Shown: positions 1-10,291 of the stretch, one piece after another
Numbering within the stretch: position 1 is the stretch's first letter
Layout of the letters: every line of letters begins with the position of its first letter
The notes under the pieces: model-generated
What the model saw: only the letters and a program-made list of their open reading frames with translations
The model's database searches: none
Told to the model about the DNA's origin: nothing
Translations under genes and position numbers: made by a program
Source of the DNA: Sulfuriferula nivalis
GTDB taxonomy: Bacteria; Pseudomonadota; Gammaproteobacteria; Burkholderiales; Sulfuriferulaceae
DNA: 64,000 bases
Direction: 5' to 3'
Assembly: GCF_009937995.1 (NCBI RefSeq)
Contig: NZ_AP021881.1
Coordinates: 1,984,001-2,048,000 of the forward strand

Positions 1-743
1 TCTCGATGTTATTGGCTAAGACATCGGGATTGTCCATGCCACAAATAGCCGAAGTCGGCATAGCGGGACTATTGCACGATATTGGCAAAATCATGCTCCC
101 GTATCGTGTGCGCTCGTTTAATGAACAAATGACAGGTGCTGAAAAAAACCTGTATGAAAGCCATGTACTTCTGGGTGTCAATATTGCAAAGAAAATGGGG
201 TGCAACTCACTGATTCAGCTAATGATTGCACAGCATCACGAACGTGATGATGGTTCGGGCTTTCCTGCCCGTTTAATGGACATGAGCATCCCTATTCCCA
301 GCCAAATTGTTGGCTTAATCAATGCCTATGACAATTTATGCAACCCAGCCAATCCTAGCCTGGCTATTACTCCTCACGAAGCCATTTCCATCGTTTTTGC
401 CAAAATGCGTAATCAGTTTAATCAGGATACGATATCCCGTTTTGTTCGCATGATGGGTGTGTACCCACCGGGTTCCACTGTGCAATTAACTGATAATCGT
501 TATGCGATAGTCATCAGCGTTAATAGCGCCCGACCACTTAAACCCAATATTATCGTCTATGACCGTAACATACCTGTTGATGACGCGTTAATATTGGACT
601 TAACAACCCATCCAGAGCTGAATATACAACGCAGCATCAAACCCATAGAGTTACCGAAGGCTGTATACGATTACCTATCACCGCGCAAACGCGCCTGTTA
701 TTTTTTTGAGCGTGGTCAAATCATCACGTCGACAGCATCATGA
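1..743 (+). CDS. HD-GYP domain c-di-GMP phosphodiesterase, 5' end outside window
   Basis: The reading frame is open to the first base of the window, so the true start lies upstream. The visible 245 residues contain the HD motif (LLHDIGK, about residue 26) and the HHERDDGSGFP signature (about residue 77), the two hallmarks of HD-GYP phosphodiesterases that hydrolyse cyclic-di-GMP. The C-terminal part (about 150-245) resembles the extra domain that follows HD-GYP in many proteobacterial proteins. Its stop overlaps the next gene by 4 bp (ATGA), so it is translationally coupled to a GGDEF-EAL protein, and both probably act on the same c-di-GMP pool. Family assignment is firm; activity and any N-terminal sensor domain cannot be judged. 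Confidence 0.9.
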   Translation, partial: SMLLAKTSGLSMPQIAEVGIAGLLHDIGKIMLPYRVRSFNEQMTGAEKNLYESHVLLGVNIAKKMGCNSLIQLMIAQHHERDDGSGFPARLMDMSIPIPSQIVGLINAYDNLCNPANPSLAITPHEAISIVFAKMRNQFNQDTISRFVRMMGVYPPGSTVQLTDNRYAIVISVNSARPLKPNIIVYDRNIPVDDALILDLTTHPELNIQRSIKPIELPKAVYDYLSPRKRACYFFERGQIITSTAS

Positions 744-3115
744 ATAGCCATTGGCAAGCCATAATTGAAGGCATGTTGGATGCTGTCTGGCTGGTCAGTC
801 CGATAGACTTCAAAATTATTATTGCGAATCGGGCTGCTGCAGATTTGCTCGGCGTAACGCCTGACTGGTTTATCAACAAACCCGTAGTTGCATTAGCCGC
901 CACACCTGAAGATATGTTTTTCTGGGAAGATGTTGCAAACGGCTTATCCCACCAAATCAATTCCGAGAGTTTAATCCGTCACCATGATGGTCATTTACTC
1001 AATGTAGAACGTCGAGTGAGTCTTGCTAAAACGGCTCAAGCCCACTTTTATATCGTTGCCATTCGTGACATGACCCAGCAACGTCACACAGAACTGGAAC
1101 TGGAACGACTCATTGCCGAATTACGTGCCACGCTTGAATCCTCAGCCGATGGTTTATTGGTAACTGATCTGCATCACGGCATCCGTGCTTACAATCAGAC
1201 CTTTGCAAAACTATGGGAAATGCCCGAACACTTACTCACCGAACGTGATGACTATGCCGTATTCAGCTGGATAGATCAGGCTGTATTACATCGTAACCAA
1301 CAGACCACTGATGAAATTTCAGCACATCCACTTTTAGTTAATACCACATCCACCCTCACCTTACGCTCAGGCCGTATTTTTGAATGCATCACCCTGCCGC
1401 AATATGCCAGAGGACAAGCGATAGGCAAAGTTTATACCTACCGCGATATCAGCACGCAAGTCGCAAATGAAGCACGGTTAAAACTGGCTTCAAAAGTATT
1501 TGAAGCCAGTCTGAATGCTATTTTCATTACTGATAGCGATCATCAGGTGATTGCAGCTAACCCGAGTTGCGAAAAACTGACTGGTTACACACAGCTCGAG
1601 TTACTAAGTCTTAAACTTTGCAGCATTTTCACTTTCAGTTGTGATAGTGAACAGCTAGCCCAAGTAATGGAAGAAGTGGCAACCCAGGGTTATTGGGAAG
1701 CTGAGATGTGGAATCAAAACAAACATGGCGATATGTATCTGGTACTCGCATCCATAGTGCGCATAGAAGATAGTCTCCATAACAGCTATCACCATTTATG
1801 TTTCCTCAAGGATCTCACCGAAACACACATTGCCAAGCAACGGATAGAAGAACTTGCCTACCATGACACGCTGACGGGACTTCCCAATCGTTTGCACCTG
1901 GATCAGAAACTTGAGCACAGCATCAATCTTGCCAAACGTAATCACACCAGCTTTGCCGTACTGTTTCTGGATTTGGATCACTTCAAAAAAATTAATGACT
2001 CTCTGGGTCACCAATATGGCGACCAAGTGCTGGTGGAAGTTGCTCAGCGTCTGCGTGACAATATCCGTGAAATTGACATTGCATCTCGATTAGGTGGGGA
2101 TGAGTTTGTATTGATGCTGGAACAAACGGATGCGCGCGGGGTAGAAATCAGCGCACAGCGCATATTAGATGCACTGTCCATGCCATTTACCATCAACAAC
2201 ATTAATTTTACGGTTACTTGCAGCATAGGCATCGCACTCTATCCTGAAGACGGACTCACGTTTGATGACTTGATCAAAAATGCCGACAGCGCCATGTATC
2301 ATGCCAAAGAGCGTGGACGGTCTGGTTTCCGCTTCTATCAACCGCAGATGAATATGAGTCTGCTATCGCGGATGAAGCTGGATCATGCCATGCGCCTCGC
2401 GCTAGAACAACAACAATTCAAGCTCTACTACCAGCCGCAAGTTGATTTAAAAACAGGTGCCATCGTTGGTGCCGAGGCACTTATCCGCTGGCATGATGAG
2501 GCATTGGGCAATGTTAGCCCTGCACACTTTATTCCGGTTGCTGAAGAAACGGGTGTCATTATCCCGATAGGCAATTGGGTATTAAAAACCGCGATAGAAC
2601 AAGCCTCACAGTGGAAAAGTAAAAACATTATCATTGCTATCAATGTATCTGCGTTGCAATTCCAACAGAGCAATTTTGTTGAAATCGTCAGTGCGGCATT
2701 GCAAGCTGCTGAGTTAAGTCCTGCATTCGTAGAACTGGAACTCACCGAATCCATCCTTATCAATGATGCTGAGGACGCTTTACAAAAGCTACAGGCCTTG
2801 GCCACATTGGGTGTCAAGCTCTCGATTGATGACTTTGGTACCGGTTACTCCAGCCTTAACTACCTGAAGCGTTTCCCGCTCAATAAACTGAAAATAGATC
2901 GCTCTTTTGTGCAAGAAGCGCCTGATAATGACAGTGATGTGGCCATTTGTTCTGCCATCATCAATCTATCCCACGCACTCAACCTGAAAGTTATTGCTGA
3001 AGGTGTGGAAACGGAAGAGCAAAAGGCATTTTTGATTGATGCCGGATGCGATGAGATGCAGGGTTATCTCTTCTCCCCTGCCATCCCTGCCGACGAATTC
3101 GAAAAACTACTGTAG
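740..3115 (+). CDS. PAS-PAS-PAS-GGDEF-EAL c-di-GMP turnover protein
   Basis: A 791-residue cytoplasmic protein with no obvious membrane segment. Three PAS-like sensor regions (about 1-110, 125-240 and 250-375) precede a GGDEF cyclase domain (about 380-535) and an EAL phosphodiesterase domain (about 555-791). GGDEF is intact at residues 452-456, with an RxxD inhibitory-site motif (REID) just before it. EAL is intact at 579-581, and DDFGTG near 697 is also present. Both activities are therefore possible, with direction set by signals on the PAS domains. It overlaps the upstream HD-GYP gene by 4 bp and ends 5 bp before a convergent aldo/keto reductase gene. The ligand of the PAS domains is unknown. 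Confidence 0.93.
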   Translation: MNSHWQAIIEGMLDAVWLVSPIDFKIIIANRAAADLLGVTPDWFINKPVVALAATPEDMFFWEDVANGLSHQINSESLIRHHDGHLLNVERRVSLAKTAQAHFYIVAIRDMTQQRHTELELERLIAELRATLESSADGLLVTDLHHGIRAYNQTFAKLWEMPEHLLTERDDYAVFSWIDQAVLHRNQQTTDEISAHPLLVNTTSTLTLRSGRIFECITLPQYARGQAIGKVYTYRDISTQVANEARLKLASKVFEASLNAIFITDSDHQVIAANPSCEKLTGYTQLELLSLKLCSIFTFSCDSEQLAQVMEEVATQGYWEAEMWNQNKHGDMYLVLASIVRIEDSLHNSYHHLCFLKDLTETHIAKQRIEELAYHDTLTGLPNRLHLDQKLEHSINLAKRNHTSFAVLFLDLDHFKKINDSLGHQYGDQVLVEVAQRLRDNIREIDIASRLGGDEFVLMLEQTDARGVEISAQRILDALSMPFTINNINFTVTCSIGIALYPEDGLTFDDLIKNADSAMYHAKERGRSGFRFYQPQMNMSLLSRMKLDHAMRLALEQQQFKLYYQPQVDLKTGAIVGAEALIRWHDEALGNVSPAHFIPVAEETGVIIPIGNWVLKTAIEQASQWKSKNIIIAINVSALQFQQSNFVEIVSAALQAAELSPAFVELELTESILINDAEDALQKLQALATLGVKLSIDDFGTGYSSLNYLKRFPLNKLKIDRSFVQEAPDNDSDVAICSAIINLSHALNLKVIAEGVETEEQKAFLIDAGCDEMQGYLFSPAIPADEFEKLL

Positions 3116-3120
3116 GCCGA

Positions 3121-4269
3121 CTACTCAGTCCGCTGATACATTTTCAGATAAGCTGTTTTTTCCATAGGTTCAGTACGCGCCACCGCTAACACATCCTGCA
3201 AGTGCGCTGGCGTGCTGATCCCCACAAGTGTTGTACCAACCCCAGGCGTAGAGCGATTAAATTGTATAGCTTGCTGTGCGTGATTAGGCAACATCGCCAT
3301 CGACTGCATCACCGCATCCATAGCCTGATTCGCCAGATGCCCTTTAAACAAGGTATGACTCGCCATCAGATACACGCCCAATTGATGAGCTGCCTGGATA
3401 GTCGAGCCAATATTACCCTGCCCAGTAGTTTGACTGAAACGGGTAAAACCTTCCTGCATCACTTGATTAAAAGGCATTTGCACTACTTTAAACTGATGCT
3501 TGGCCTGATCGTCTTTCCATATCGCCCGCGCCGCCTTTTCAGCGTGACCTTGCATGGAGGTAATCGACTGAAACATGGGATCATCGGTCTCAGCACGAAA
3601 GCCATTGAAAGTAGAAATGCCGTAATAACGGATTTTTTTGTCTTTTACAGCTTGTTCCAGCACCATAAATACTTTTTCCAGCTTGCGATTTAGCTGGTCT
3701 TTACCGATGGCCGGAATATGCACTTCAGGCTGATCTATCAAAAAAGCGTCCAGTGTTTCTACGCCCATTAACTGACGTGACAGTTCAATCTGAAAGCCGA
3801 TATATTCAGGGCTGATACAATGTGCCTGGGTTAAATCCTCTACTCGCCCCAACCCTTTCGCCACCACTTCAGTCTGAAACCACGCTTGTAAATCATCGGG
3901 ACGACCATCACGGAAACTTAAGAAACCGCCCTTGGATACCAGGAACATCTGCTCACGCTTTACCCCCGCTTCCATAGCACGACGCACACCCACACCCACC
4001 GCAGCAACTGAACGGCCATAACGATAATGCGTGCCCGTATCAATAACGTTGATACCGTGCGTCAATGCCTCGCTAACAATTTCAGCATAATTTGCATCCA
4101 CCTCATCTACAGGCGCACCCGGAAAAGTACCGATACCAATAGAAGAAAGTTGTAAATGCACGTTAAGAAAATCACTATAGTGCCCAGCGGCACAGTCTTT
4201 ACCAATAGTAGTGACATATTGTTTGGTTGCCATCATTGTGCAATGGCCAGGTATCAATGGTGTAGTCAT
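3121..4269 (-). CDS. aldo/keto reductase family protein
   Basis: A 382-residue protein with the TIM-barrel signature of NADPH-dependent aldo/keto reductases. VIDTGTHYRYGRS (about residue 77) supplies the catalytic Asp and Tyr, VSKGG (about 112) the Lys, and AHCIS (about 144) is a candidate for the His. The C-terminal STPGVGTTLVG matches the phosphate-binding segment. At 382 residues it is longer than a typical aldo/keto reductase (about 320), with extra sequence at the N-terminus. The ATG overlaps the stop of the HDAC-like gene by 4 bp, so it is the last gene of the operon mobB-ispD-ispF-HDAC-AKR. The substrate cannot be predicted. Confidence 0.85.
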   Translation of the reverse strand: MTTPLIPGHCTMMATKQYVTTIGKDCAAGHYSDFLNVHLQLSSIGIGTFPGAPVDEVDANYAEIVSEALTHGINVIDTGTHYRYGRSVAAVGVGVRRAMEAGVKREQMFLVSKGGFLSFRDGRPDDLQAWFQTEVVAKGLGRVEDLTQAHCISPEYIGFQIELSRQLMGVETLDAFLIDQPEVHIPAIGKDQLNRKLEKVFMVLEQAVKDKKIRYYGISTFNGFRAETDDPMFQSITSMQGHAEKAARAIWKDDQAKHQFKVVQMPFNQVMQEGFTRFSQTTGQGNIGSTIQAAHQLGVYLMASHTLFKGHLANQAMDAVMQSMAMLPNHAQQAIQFNRSTPGVGTTLVGISTPAHLQDVLAVARTEPMEKTAYLKMYQRTE

Positions 4270-5435
4270 GATGCTTTCAAATAAGGATGTTGTTGAATAG
4301 CTAAAATTAAATCGTGGATTTCTGTGCGTATGTGCGTGTCGGACTCAGCATCCAGACGCGAAATAAATAACTGTGCAAAATGCGGTTCGTCCTCGTCCAT
4401 ATCCCAAGGCACGGAACGCAATGCGTCTATCCCTGTGGCAGGCAAATCGACAGGAAGTTCACGTCCAGACAACAAAGCCCACAAACCCGTCCATGCCCGC
4501 GCCAGCACTAGCGGGTGATAACCACCACCGCCTGTTACCAACAGGCGTGGTGTACCATCAGCGTGACATGGACTGGTGTTGAGTATGGTTTCGGCAATTG
4601 ATAAAAAACCTTGTGTGGTCATGCCCAGCTTACCCAGAGGATCTGCGAATATCATATCCGTACCTGCCTGCAACACTATGGCATCTGGCTTAAACTTATC
4701 CAGCACTGGTTGCCACACGGCATCGAATGCCAGACGATATTCTGCATCATTGGTGGCTTTCGGCAATGGCACATTCAAACTGGTGTGCCCAGCGCGTGCT
4801 GTATCACTCACCTGCCCTGCCTTGAATGGATAGGCATAGTTATCCATATGCAATGACAGCGTAAACACCTCAGGGTCGTCAAGAAACGCCTCTTCTACAC
4901 CATCGCCATGATGTGCGTCGATATCTATATAGAGTACACGCCAGCCTTGTTGACGCAGCCGCATAATACCCAACACGGTATCGTTGAAATAACAGAATCC
5001 GTGCGCCGCATCAGGCCGCGCGTGGTGCATACCCCCAGCAGGATTAAATCCGATACGCCCGTTAACAACCTCATCAGCTGCCTGTACAGACGCACCCGTT
5101 GCCGTGGCGGGGATGGTAAAAAACTGCTCGAAGTACGGATTTTCCAACGTACCTAAATGATGGCGCTGACGTACTGGATTGGACACTCGACCTAGCGCCT
5201 CTGCACGTTTAAAAGCAGACACATATTCCGGCGTATGGAACCACTCCAGCTCGTAATCTGCCGCTTTACGCGCCAGTTTAAACTCCGCATCGGTCATTGC
5301 ACCATAAGCCAATATCAAATCAGTAGCTAATGACACGCGGGGAATCGACAAGGGGTGATTAGTCCCATACGCATTACGGCGGTAATTAGAACCACCGATA
5401 TACGTCGCTTTGCGTGTAGGCTGATTATTTTGCAT
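4266..5435 (-). CDS. histone deacetylase / acetoin-utilisation (AcuC) family amidohydrolase
   Basis: A 389-residue member of the zinc-dependent arginase/deacetylase superfamily. Active-site segments are intact: GGMHHARPD (the His pair), [20 protein letters not shown] (zinc Asp and His), LQAGTD (second zinc Asp) and GGGGYHP (the transition-state Tyr). Bacterial homologues remove acetyl groups from small molecules such as polyamines or from protein lysines; which applies here is not shown. It overlaps ispF by 11 bp upstream and the aldo/keto reductase by 4 bp downstream, so it is co-transcribed with isoprenoid genes, though no metabolic link is obvious. The family is firm and the substrate unknown. 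Confidence 0.88.
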   Translation of the reverse strand: MQNNQPTRKATYIGGSNYRRNAYGTNHPLSIPRVSLATDLILAYGAMTDAEFKLARKAADYELEWFHTPEYVSAFKRAEALGRVSNPVRQRHHLGTLENPYFEQFFTIPATATGASVQAADEVVNGRIGFNPAGGMHHARPDAAHGFCYFNDTVLGIMRLRQQGWRVLYIDIDAHHGDGVEEAFLDDPEVFTLSLHMDNYAYPFKAGQVSDTARAGHTSLNVPLPKATNDAEYRLAFDAVWQPVLDKFKPDAIVLQAGTDMIFADPLGKLGMTTQGFLSIAETILNTSPCHADGTPRLLVTGGGGYHPLVLARAWTGLWALLSGRELPVDLPATGIDALRSVPWDMDEDEPHFAQLFISRLDAESDTHIRTEIHDLILAIQQHPYLKAS

Positions 5436-5907
5436 ACAAAATACATACCGCTTCAGCAGCTATGCCTTCACCACGCCCAGTGAAGCCCAGCTTTTCCGTT
5501 GTCGTTGCTTTAACGTTGACGGCATTCACATCCACACCCAAATCTGCCGCAATATTAGCTTGCATCGTAGCGATATGCGGTGCCATTTTTGGGGCTTGCG
5601 CGATTATCGTGCTATCCAGATTTGCCAATTGATAACCTCGTTGCGCGATTAAATTTGCCACTTCGCGTAATAAGCGACGGCTATCTATACCTTTAAAACG
5701 TGCATCAGTATCTGGGAAATGCCGTCCTATATCACCCAATCCTGCTGCGCCTAATAGCGCATCGCAAATAGCGTGGAGCAATACGTCGGCATCTGAATGT
5801 CCCGCCAAACCTAATTCGTATGGAATATCCACCCCGCCTATAATCAGCTTGCGCTCAGCAGCAAAAGCATGGACATCAAAGCCGTGGCCTATGCGTAAAT
5901 TAGTCAT
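5425..5907 (-). CDS. ispF: 2-C-methyl-D-erythritol 2,4-cyclodiphosphate synthase
   Basis: A 160-residue protein of normal family length. It cyclises CDP-methylerythritol 2-phosphate to the 2,4-cyclodiphosphate with release of CMP, in the cytoplasmic MEP isoprenoid pathway. [11 protein letters not shown] (residues 5-15) carries the Asp and His metal ligands, and [17 protein letters not shown] (about 37-53) carries the second conserved block with the third metal His. [17 protein letters not shown] is the usual C-terminal signature. The start overlaps the ispD stop by 8 bp, the common proteobacterial ispD-ispF pairing, here as separate genes rather than a fusion. Confidence 0.97.
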   Translation of the reverse strand: MTNLRIGHGFDVHAFAAERKLIIGGVDIPYELGLAGHSDADVLLHAICDALLGAAGLGDIGRHFPDTDARFKGIDSRRLLREVANLIAQRGYQLANLDSTIIAQAPKMAPHIATMQANIAADLGVDVNAVNVKATTTEKLGFTGRGEGIAAEAVCILYAK

Positions 5908-6616
5908 TATCCTGCTCCAAATTTCCCTGCGCTGAAATTTCCTGTTCCAGAATCAACCGTGCCATACGTAAATCATTAGGGTAGGTCACTTTAAAATTAC
6001 TGCTATCAGCTGCAACCAGCAGGGGATGATGCCCTAATGCTTCAACTGCGCTAGCTTCATCAGTAGGCACAAAATCACTATTGTTACTCAATGCCTGCTG
6101 TAATAAATCATGCCTGAACATCTGTGGCGTTTGCGCTTGCCATAAGCCATCCCGAGATTCGGTTTGCGCAACATGTACACCCGATGCACGCTTAAGCGTA
6201 TCTGCCACCGGAATAGCTAACAGCCCACCGATCTCGGTATCACCCACCGCCTCTATCAGCCGTGCAATAAGCTCAATGGTCAGGCATGGTCGCGCTGCGT
6301 CATGAACCAGCACCCAATCCTTCCCATCAGTAGACATCGCTGCCAAACCATTAGTCACACTCTCAGCCCGTGTCGCACCACCGCACCGCAACACTTGCAA
6401 TTTATCGCCAAATTCACACCAGTTGTAACCAGCCCACCAACTATCATCTGCTGCCAGTACCACATAAACAGCCGTTATTAACGGCGAGGTTACCATCGCC
6501 CGCACTGCATAATAAATCATCGGATGTCCGGCAATATCGAGGTATTGCTTAGGTACTTCTACACCCATACGCGAGCCACTACCCGCGGCAGGTATCAAAC
6601 CGATATATTGCGTCAT
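5900..6616 (-). CDS. ispD: 2-C-methyl-D-erythritol 4-phosphate cytidylyltransferase
   Basis: A 238-residue nucleotidyltransferase that joins CTP and MEP to give CDP-methylerythritol in the MEP pathway. The N-terminal [12 protein letters not shown] (about residues 7-18) is the CTP-binding glycine-rich loop. Lys in VPKQYL and the [10 protein letters not shown] block (about residue 102) complete the active site. TDEASAVE near the C-terminus is also typical. Its stop overlaps ispF, and its ATG overlaps the mobB stop by 4 bp, placing it second in the operon. Confidence 0.97.
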   Translation of the reverse strand: MTQYIGLIPAAGSGSRMGVEVPKQYLDIAGHPMIYYAVRAMVTSPLITAVYVVLAADDSWWAGYNWCEFGDKLQVLRCGGATRAESVTNGLAAMSTDGKDWVLVHDAARPCLTIELIARLIEAVGDTEIGGLLAIPVADTLKRASGVHVAQTESRDGLWQAQTPQMFRHDLLQQALSNNSDFVPTDEASAVEALGHHPLLVAADSSNFKVTYPNDLRMARLILEQEISAQGNLEQDND

Positions 6617-7101
6617 AACACATTAGCTTTCAGGTAGGCATACACCAAGGCAGGTTGATTCAAATCGAGTTGCGGCAAGTCCGTAGATACGACACTATCC
6701 GTCACTACTGCCATTATCGCATCGTCATTCGGATATAGGCCAGGTTTGCCCAATGCTTCGCGATAAATTTCCAGCTTAGGCACATTAGCAAATTTACAGC
6801 CTTCAATAATTACCACATCACACGGGCTCAGTTTCGCCAACAATTCATTCAAATCAGGTACGGGTGCATCGCGTAATTCATGTAACAATGCCCAGCGTTT
6901 ATCCGAAGCCAGCAATACCTCACTCGCCCCCGCAGCCCTGTGCCGCCAGCTATCTTTGCCTTCCTGATCGAGGTCGAAGTCATGATGCGTATGCTTAATC
7001 GTCGCAACACGCAAACCATCTGCTGCCATTAAGGCAATGAGTTGCTCAATTAACGTCGTCTTGCCACTACCACTCCACCCTGCAAAACCAACGATTTTCA
7101 T
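6613..7101 (-). CDS. mobB: molybdopterin-guanine dinucleotide biosynthesis adaptor protein MobB
   Basis: A 162-residue P-loop GTPase. The Walker A motif GWSGSGKTTL lies at residues 8-17, followed by TIKHTHHDFDLD (about 36-47), characteristic of MobB, and the DVVIIEGCK Walker B-type segment (about residue 94). MobB assists conversion of molybdopterin to its guanine dinucleotide form in the cytoplasm. It is the first gene of the minus-strand operon that continues into ispD and ispF, and it is divergent from moaA across a 135-bp gap, so two molybdenum-cofactor genes share an upstream region. No riboswitch-like structure was recognised in that gap. Confidence 0.95.
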   Translation of the reverse strand: MKIVGFAGWSGSGKTTLIEQLIALMAADGLRVATIKHTHHDFDLDQEGKDSWRHRAAGASEVLLASDKRWALLHELRDAPVPDLNELLAKLSPCDVVIIEGCKFANVPKLEIYREALGKPGLYPNDDAIMAVVTDSVVSTDLPQLDLNQPALVYAYLKANVL

Positions 7102-7236
7102 CCCATATACTCACGCTACAAAACCCAGTGATACTAGCATATTCATGAGCATGCAAAAAGCCAGAACATACAACAGCCTTTTATAAAATGCTCAAATAGG
7201 TTATATTCTGAAATATCTAACGCTTTGCTATCCGCC

Positions 7237-8220
7237 ATGACCATCCCTGTTTTATCTGACCCATTTGGTCGCCGCATTGAATACCTGCGCCTCTCTGTCA
7301 CAGATCGCTGTGATTTACGTTGCAGCTATTGCATGCCCGAAGACTTTAAGGGATTTGAAGAACCTGCAGACTGGCTGACTTTTGACGAAGTAGAGCGATT
7401 GCTGGGTGCATTTGCGCGTTTGGGTTTACAACGCGTGCGCATGACTGGTGGCGAACCCTTATTACGTCGGCATTTACCCGAGTTAGCCAGACGCATCACC
7501 GCCTTGCCCAACATCAACGATTTGTCGCTTTCCACCAACGCTACCCAATTAGACAAGCACTCTGTAGCACTCAAAGCCGCAGGTGTCAGCCGCATCAATG
7601 TCAGCCTGGATTCATTAAAACCAGAACGCATCAAAGCCATCACCGGGCGCGATGCCCTGCCCGACATTTTGAATGGTTTAGCTCATGCCAATGCGGCAGG
7701 ATTTTCCCCCATCAAAATCAATATGGTGGCAATGAAAGGGACAAATGACGACGAAATTGACGACATGGTTGCTTATTGCATAGACCAAGGTTTTACTCTG
7801 CGCCTCATCGAAACCATGCCTATCGGCGACACAGGGCGTAATACGGCTTATCTGGATTTACAGCCAGTCAAAGCACGACTGGCGGAAAAATTCGACTTAA
7901 TCGAAGCCAGCTTCCACGGTGCAGGACCTGCCCGCTATCTCGCCACACCAGATGGCGCATTCTCCGTTGGTTTTATCACCCCGATTTCACAGCATTTCTG
8001 CGAGACTTGTAACCGTGTACGCCTCTCTGTCGATGGCACGCTTTATCTATGCCTTGGGCAAGACGACAAATTTGAATTCCGTCCACTATTACGCGGTGGC
8101 ATAACCGATTCTGAGCTTGAAGATGCCATACGCTTGGCGCTCACTCACAAACCAGAACGCCACGAATTTCGTGAACAGCCACATAAAATACTGCGGTTTA
8201 TGTCGATGACAGGCGGCTAG
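7237..8220 (+). CDS. moaA: GTP 3',8-cyclase MoaA (radical SAM)
   Basis: A 327-residue radical SAM enzyme that rearranges GTP to (8S)-3',8-cyclo-GTP, the first step of molybdenum-cofactor synthesis. The N-terminal cluster motif CDLRCSYCMP is followed by RMTGGEPLLRR. The C-terminal cluster is CETCNRVRLS with a third Cys in LYLCLG. The protein ends in Gly-Gly (SMTGG), the tail needed for activity in the family. A TTG at 7225 gives four extra residues, but the ATG at 7237 fits family length. Its stop codon overlaps that of the convergent flavoprotein gene. Confidence 0.97.
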   Translation: MTIPVLSDPFGRRIEYLRLSVTDRCDLRCSYCMPEDFKGFEEPADWLTFDEVERLLGAFARLGLQRVRMTGGEPLLRRHLPELARRITALPNINDLSLSTNATQLDKHSVALKAAGVSRINVSLDSLKPERIKAITGRDALPDILNGLAHANAAGFSPIKINMVAMKGTNDDEIDDMVAYCIDQGFTLRLIETMPIGDTGRNTAYLDLQPVKARLAEKFDLIEASFHGAGPARYLATPDGAFSVGFITPISQHFCETCNRVRLSVDGTLYLCLGQDDKFEFRPLLRGGITDSELEDAIRLALTHKPERHEFREQPHKILRFMSMTGG

Positions 8221-9407
8221 GCAAACTGCCCCGCCACCCAACCTGACGACCAGGCCCACTGAAAGTTGTAACCGCCCAACCACCCCGTCACATCGACGAC
8301 TTCACCAATAAAATACAGGTTGGGATGCGTTTTGACTGCCATGGTTTTGGATGACAATGCATTGGTATCAACGCCACCCAGCGTAACTTCTGCTTTAGCG
8401 TAACCTAATGTGCCAGCAGGCATCAGCTCCCAAGCGGACAACGCAGCTATCATGGCGGCCACATCTTTATTGCTATGCTCTATCAACGGCTTGTTCCAAG
8501 CCTGCAACACACACCATTCCTGCGCAAAGCGTTTTGGCAAATGCTCACTTAGCAAAGCAGCCAATGTGGATTTGCTATGACGATGCGAATTCAGCCAGTC
8601 GGCTATATCCAGATTAGGCAATAAATTGATCGTGATTGGCTGTTTTTTTCCTGAACTATACTGTTGATTTTGCCAATAACTGGAAATCTGCAAAATCGCC
8701 GGGCCCGATAGCCCCTTATGCGTAATCAACATGGATTCCAGGAATTGCTGATCATCGCAGTTGCTCGCCACAGCCAGTGACGCACCTGATAAATTCTGCA
8801 AGCCCGCCAAGGTTTCTGGAGGCAATGCCAATGGCACTAAAGCAGGTTGTGGCGCAATGACAGGAACACCAAACTGCTCCGCAATTTTATAACCAAATGG
8901 TGTTGCACCCAGTTGCGGTATGGCTAATCCACCTGTGGCTATGACCAATGATGTAGCAGCAAATTCACCGTTATCAGTGCTCACAACATAACCATCACCA
9001 GTCGCCGACACACTCAATACCTGACTTGGCTGTGCCCATTGCACCTTACCCACGTCACACTCTGCACGGAGCATGGCAATAATTTGTTGTGCGCTATCAT
9101 CACAGAACAGCTGCCCCAAAGTTTTTTCATGATAGGCAATACCGTAATGGGCTATCAGCTTGATAAAGTCGAACTGACTAAAACGCGACAATGCAGAACG
9201 CGCAAAATGCGGATTTTGCGACAGGAAGTTATCTGCGCTCACATCCAGATTAGTAAAGTTGCACCGACCGCCACCTGAAATACGTATACGCTCCCCGATT
9301 TTAGCAGCATGGTCTATCAGCAACACTCGCCGCCCTCGCTGCCCCGCCTGTGCTGCACACATCATGCCCGCTGCACCAGCGCCTATGACGATGACATCAA
9401 AATCCAT
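8217..9407 (-). CDS. NAD(P)/FAD-dependent oxidoreductase, YhiN/HI0933 family
   Basis: About 396 residues. The N-terminal FAD-binding Rossmann motif VIGAGAAGMMCA is followed by the family-diagnostic GGGRCNFTN (about residue 50). Near the C-terminus GEVVDVTGWLGGYNFQWAWSSG matches the end of YhiN-type flavoproteins, including the conserved GGYN. The biochemical role of this family is not established; it is predicted to be cytoplasmic. An upstream ATG at 9422 would add five residues, but MDFDVIVIGAG at 9407 is the usual family start. The gene is convergent with moaA, sharing three bases at the stops. Confidence 0.9.
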   Translation of the reverse strand: MDFDVIVIGAGAAGMMCAAQAGQRGRRVLLIDHAAKIGERIRISGGGRCNFTNLDVSADNFLSQNPHFARSALSRFSQFDFIKLIAHYGIAYHEKTLGQLFCDDSAQQIIAMLRAECDVGKVQWAQPSQVLSVSATGDGYVVSTDNGEFAATSLVIATGGLAIPQLGATPFGYKIAEQFGVPVIAPQPALVPLALPPETLAGLQNLSGASLAVASNCDDQQFLESMLITHKGLSGPAILQISSYWQNQQYSSGKKQPITINLLPNLDIADWLNSHRHSKSTLAALLSEHLPKRFAQEWCVLQAWNKPLIEHSNKDVAAMIAALSAWELMPAGTLGYAKAEVTLGGVDTNALSSKTMAVKTHPNLYFIGEVVDVTGWLGGYNFQWAWSSGWVAGQFA

Positions 9408-9514
9408 ATTACCTACCATCAATTCTAAAAATCACAACCCTACACCTTACACAAAAAACAGCTATTCGACACAATTACCGCGTAAAATTACCACTTTCGT
9501 AAAAAGCCTACACC

Positions 9515-10252
9515 ATGACTGACACCACGCTACGCCTTTCCAAACTCATGTCCATGCGCGGACTCAGCTCACGCCGTGAAGCGGATGTGTATATTGCACA
9601 TGGCTGGGTGAAAGTGAATGGTGAAGTCGTCACCGAACTGGGCACTAAAGTATCGCCCGACTGCCGCATCACCCTGTTGCCGCAAGCACAACGTGAACAG
9701 AACAGTCGCGTCACCATATTGCTTAACAAACCCATAGGTTATGTCTCTGCTCAGGCTGAAGACGGCTACCAGCCTGCTAGCGTGCTGATCACAGCAGCCA
9801 ATCACGATGTGCAAGATCGCTCTGGAATTACTTTTAGTAACGAGCACGCACATGGACTTGCCCCGGCAGGACGCCTTGATATTGATTCCACCGGCTTATT
9901 GGTGCTCACCCAGGACGGGCGCATCGCCAAGCAGCTCATAGGCGAAAACTCTGATGTCGATAAAGAATATCTGGTGCGTACTGAAGGACGACTCTCCACA
10001 CAAGGTCTGGAGTTACTCAATCACGGACTCAGTCTGGATGGTGCCGCACTGCGCCCCGCACAAGTCAGCTGGCAAAACAAAGACCAGCTGCGCTTCATCC
10101 TGCGTGAAGGTAAAAAACGTCAAATCCGCCGTATGTGTGAGCTTGTCGGGCTTAAAGTCATCGGCCTGAAACGCATCCGCATAGGCAAAATCATATTAAG
10201 CGATTTGCCTATGGGACAGTGGCGGTATCTGGGCGAAGATGAGCACTTTTAA
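9515..10252 (+). CDS. rluF: RluF-like rRNA pseudouridine synthase (RsuA/RluB/E/F family)
   Basis: A 245-residue protein with an N-terminal S4 RNA-binding domain ([18 protein letters not shown], about residues 6-23) and a TruA/RsuA-type catalytic domain. [14 protein letters not shown] (about residue 118) carries the catalytic Asp. [16 protein letters not shown] and the ending LPMGQWRYL resemble RluF more than RsuA or RluB, which have a different segment there. RluF modifies 23S rRNA at U2604 in E. coli. Family membership is firm, the RluF subtype less so. It stands alone, 39 bp upstream of ycaO on the same strand, and may be co-transcribed with it. Confidence 0.85.
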   Translation: MTDTTLRLSKLMSMRGLSSRREADVYIAHGWVKVNGEVVTELGTKVSPDCRITLLPQAQREQNSRVTILLNKPIGYVSAQAEDGYQPASVLITAANHDVQDRSGITFSNEHAHGLAPAGRLDIDSTGLLVLTQDGRIAKQLIGENSDVDKEYLVRTEGRLSTQGLELLNHGLSLDGAALRPAQVSWQNKDQLRFILREGKKRQIRRMCELVGLKVIGLKRIRIGKIILSDLPMGQWRYLGEDEHF

Positions 10253-10291
10253 TTTTGCATTACACAATAATGAAATAATGAGGAACAACAT

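Noticed and set aside
3202-3693. 163-residue open frame opposite the aldo/keto reductase
   Set aside because: Antisense to a clear enzyme gene, basic low-quality composition, no start context or homology.
7102-7236. Possible molybdenum-cofactor riboswitch before moaA
   Set aside because: No stable multi-stem structure or conserved motif seen in the A/T-rich 135-bp gap.
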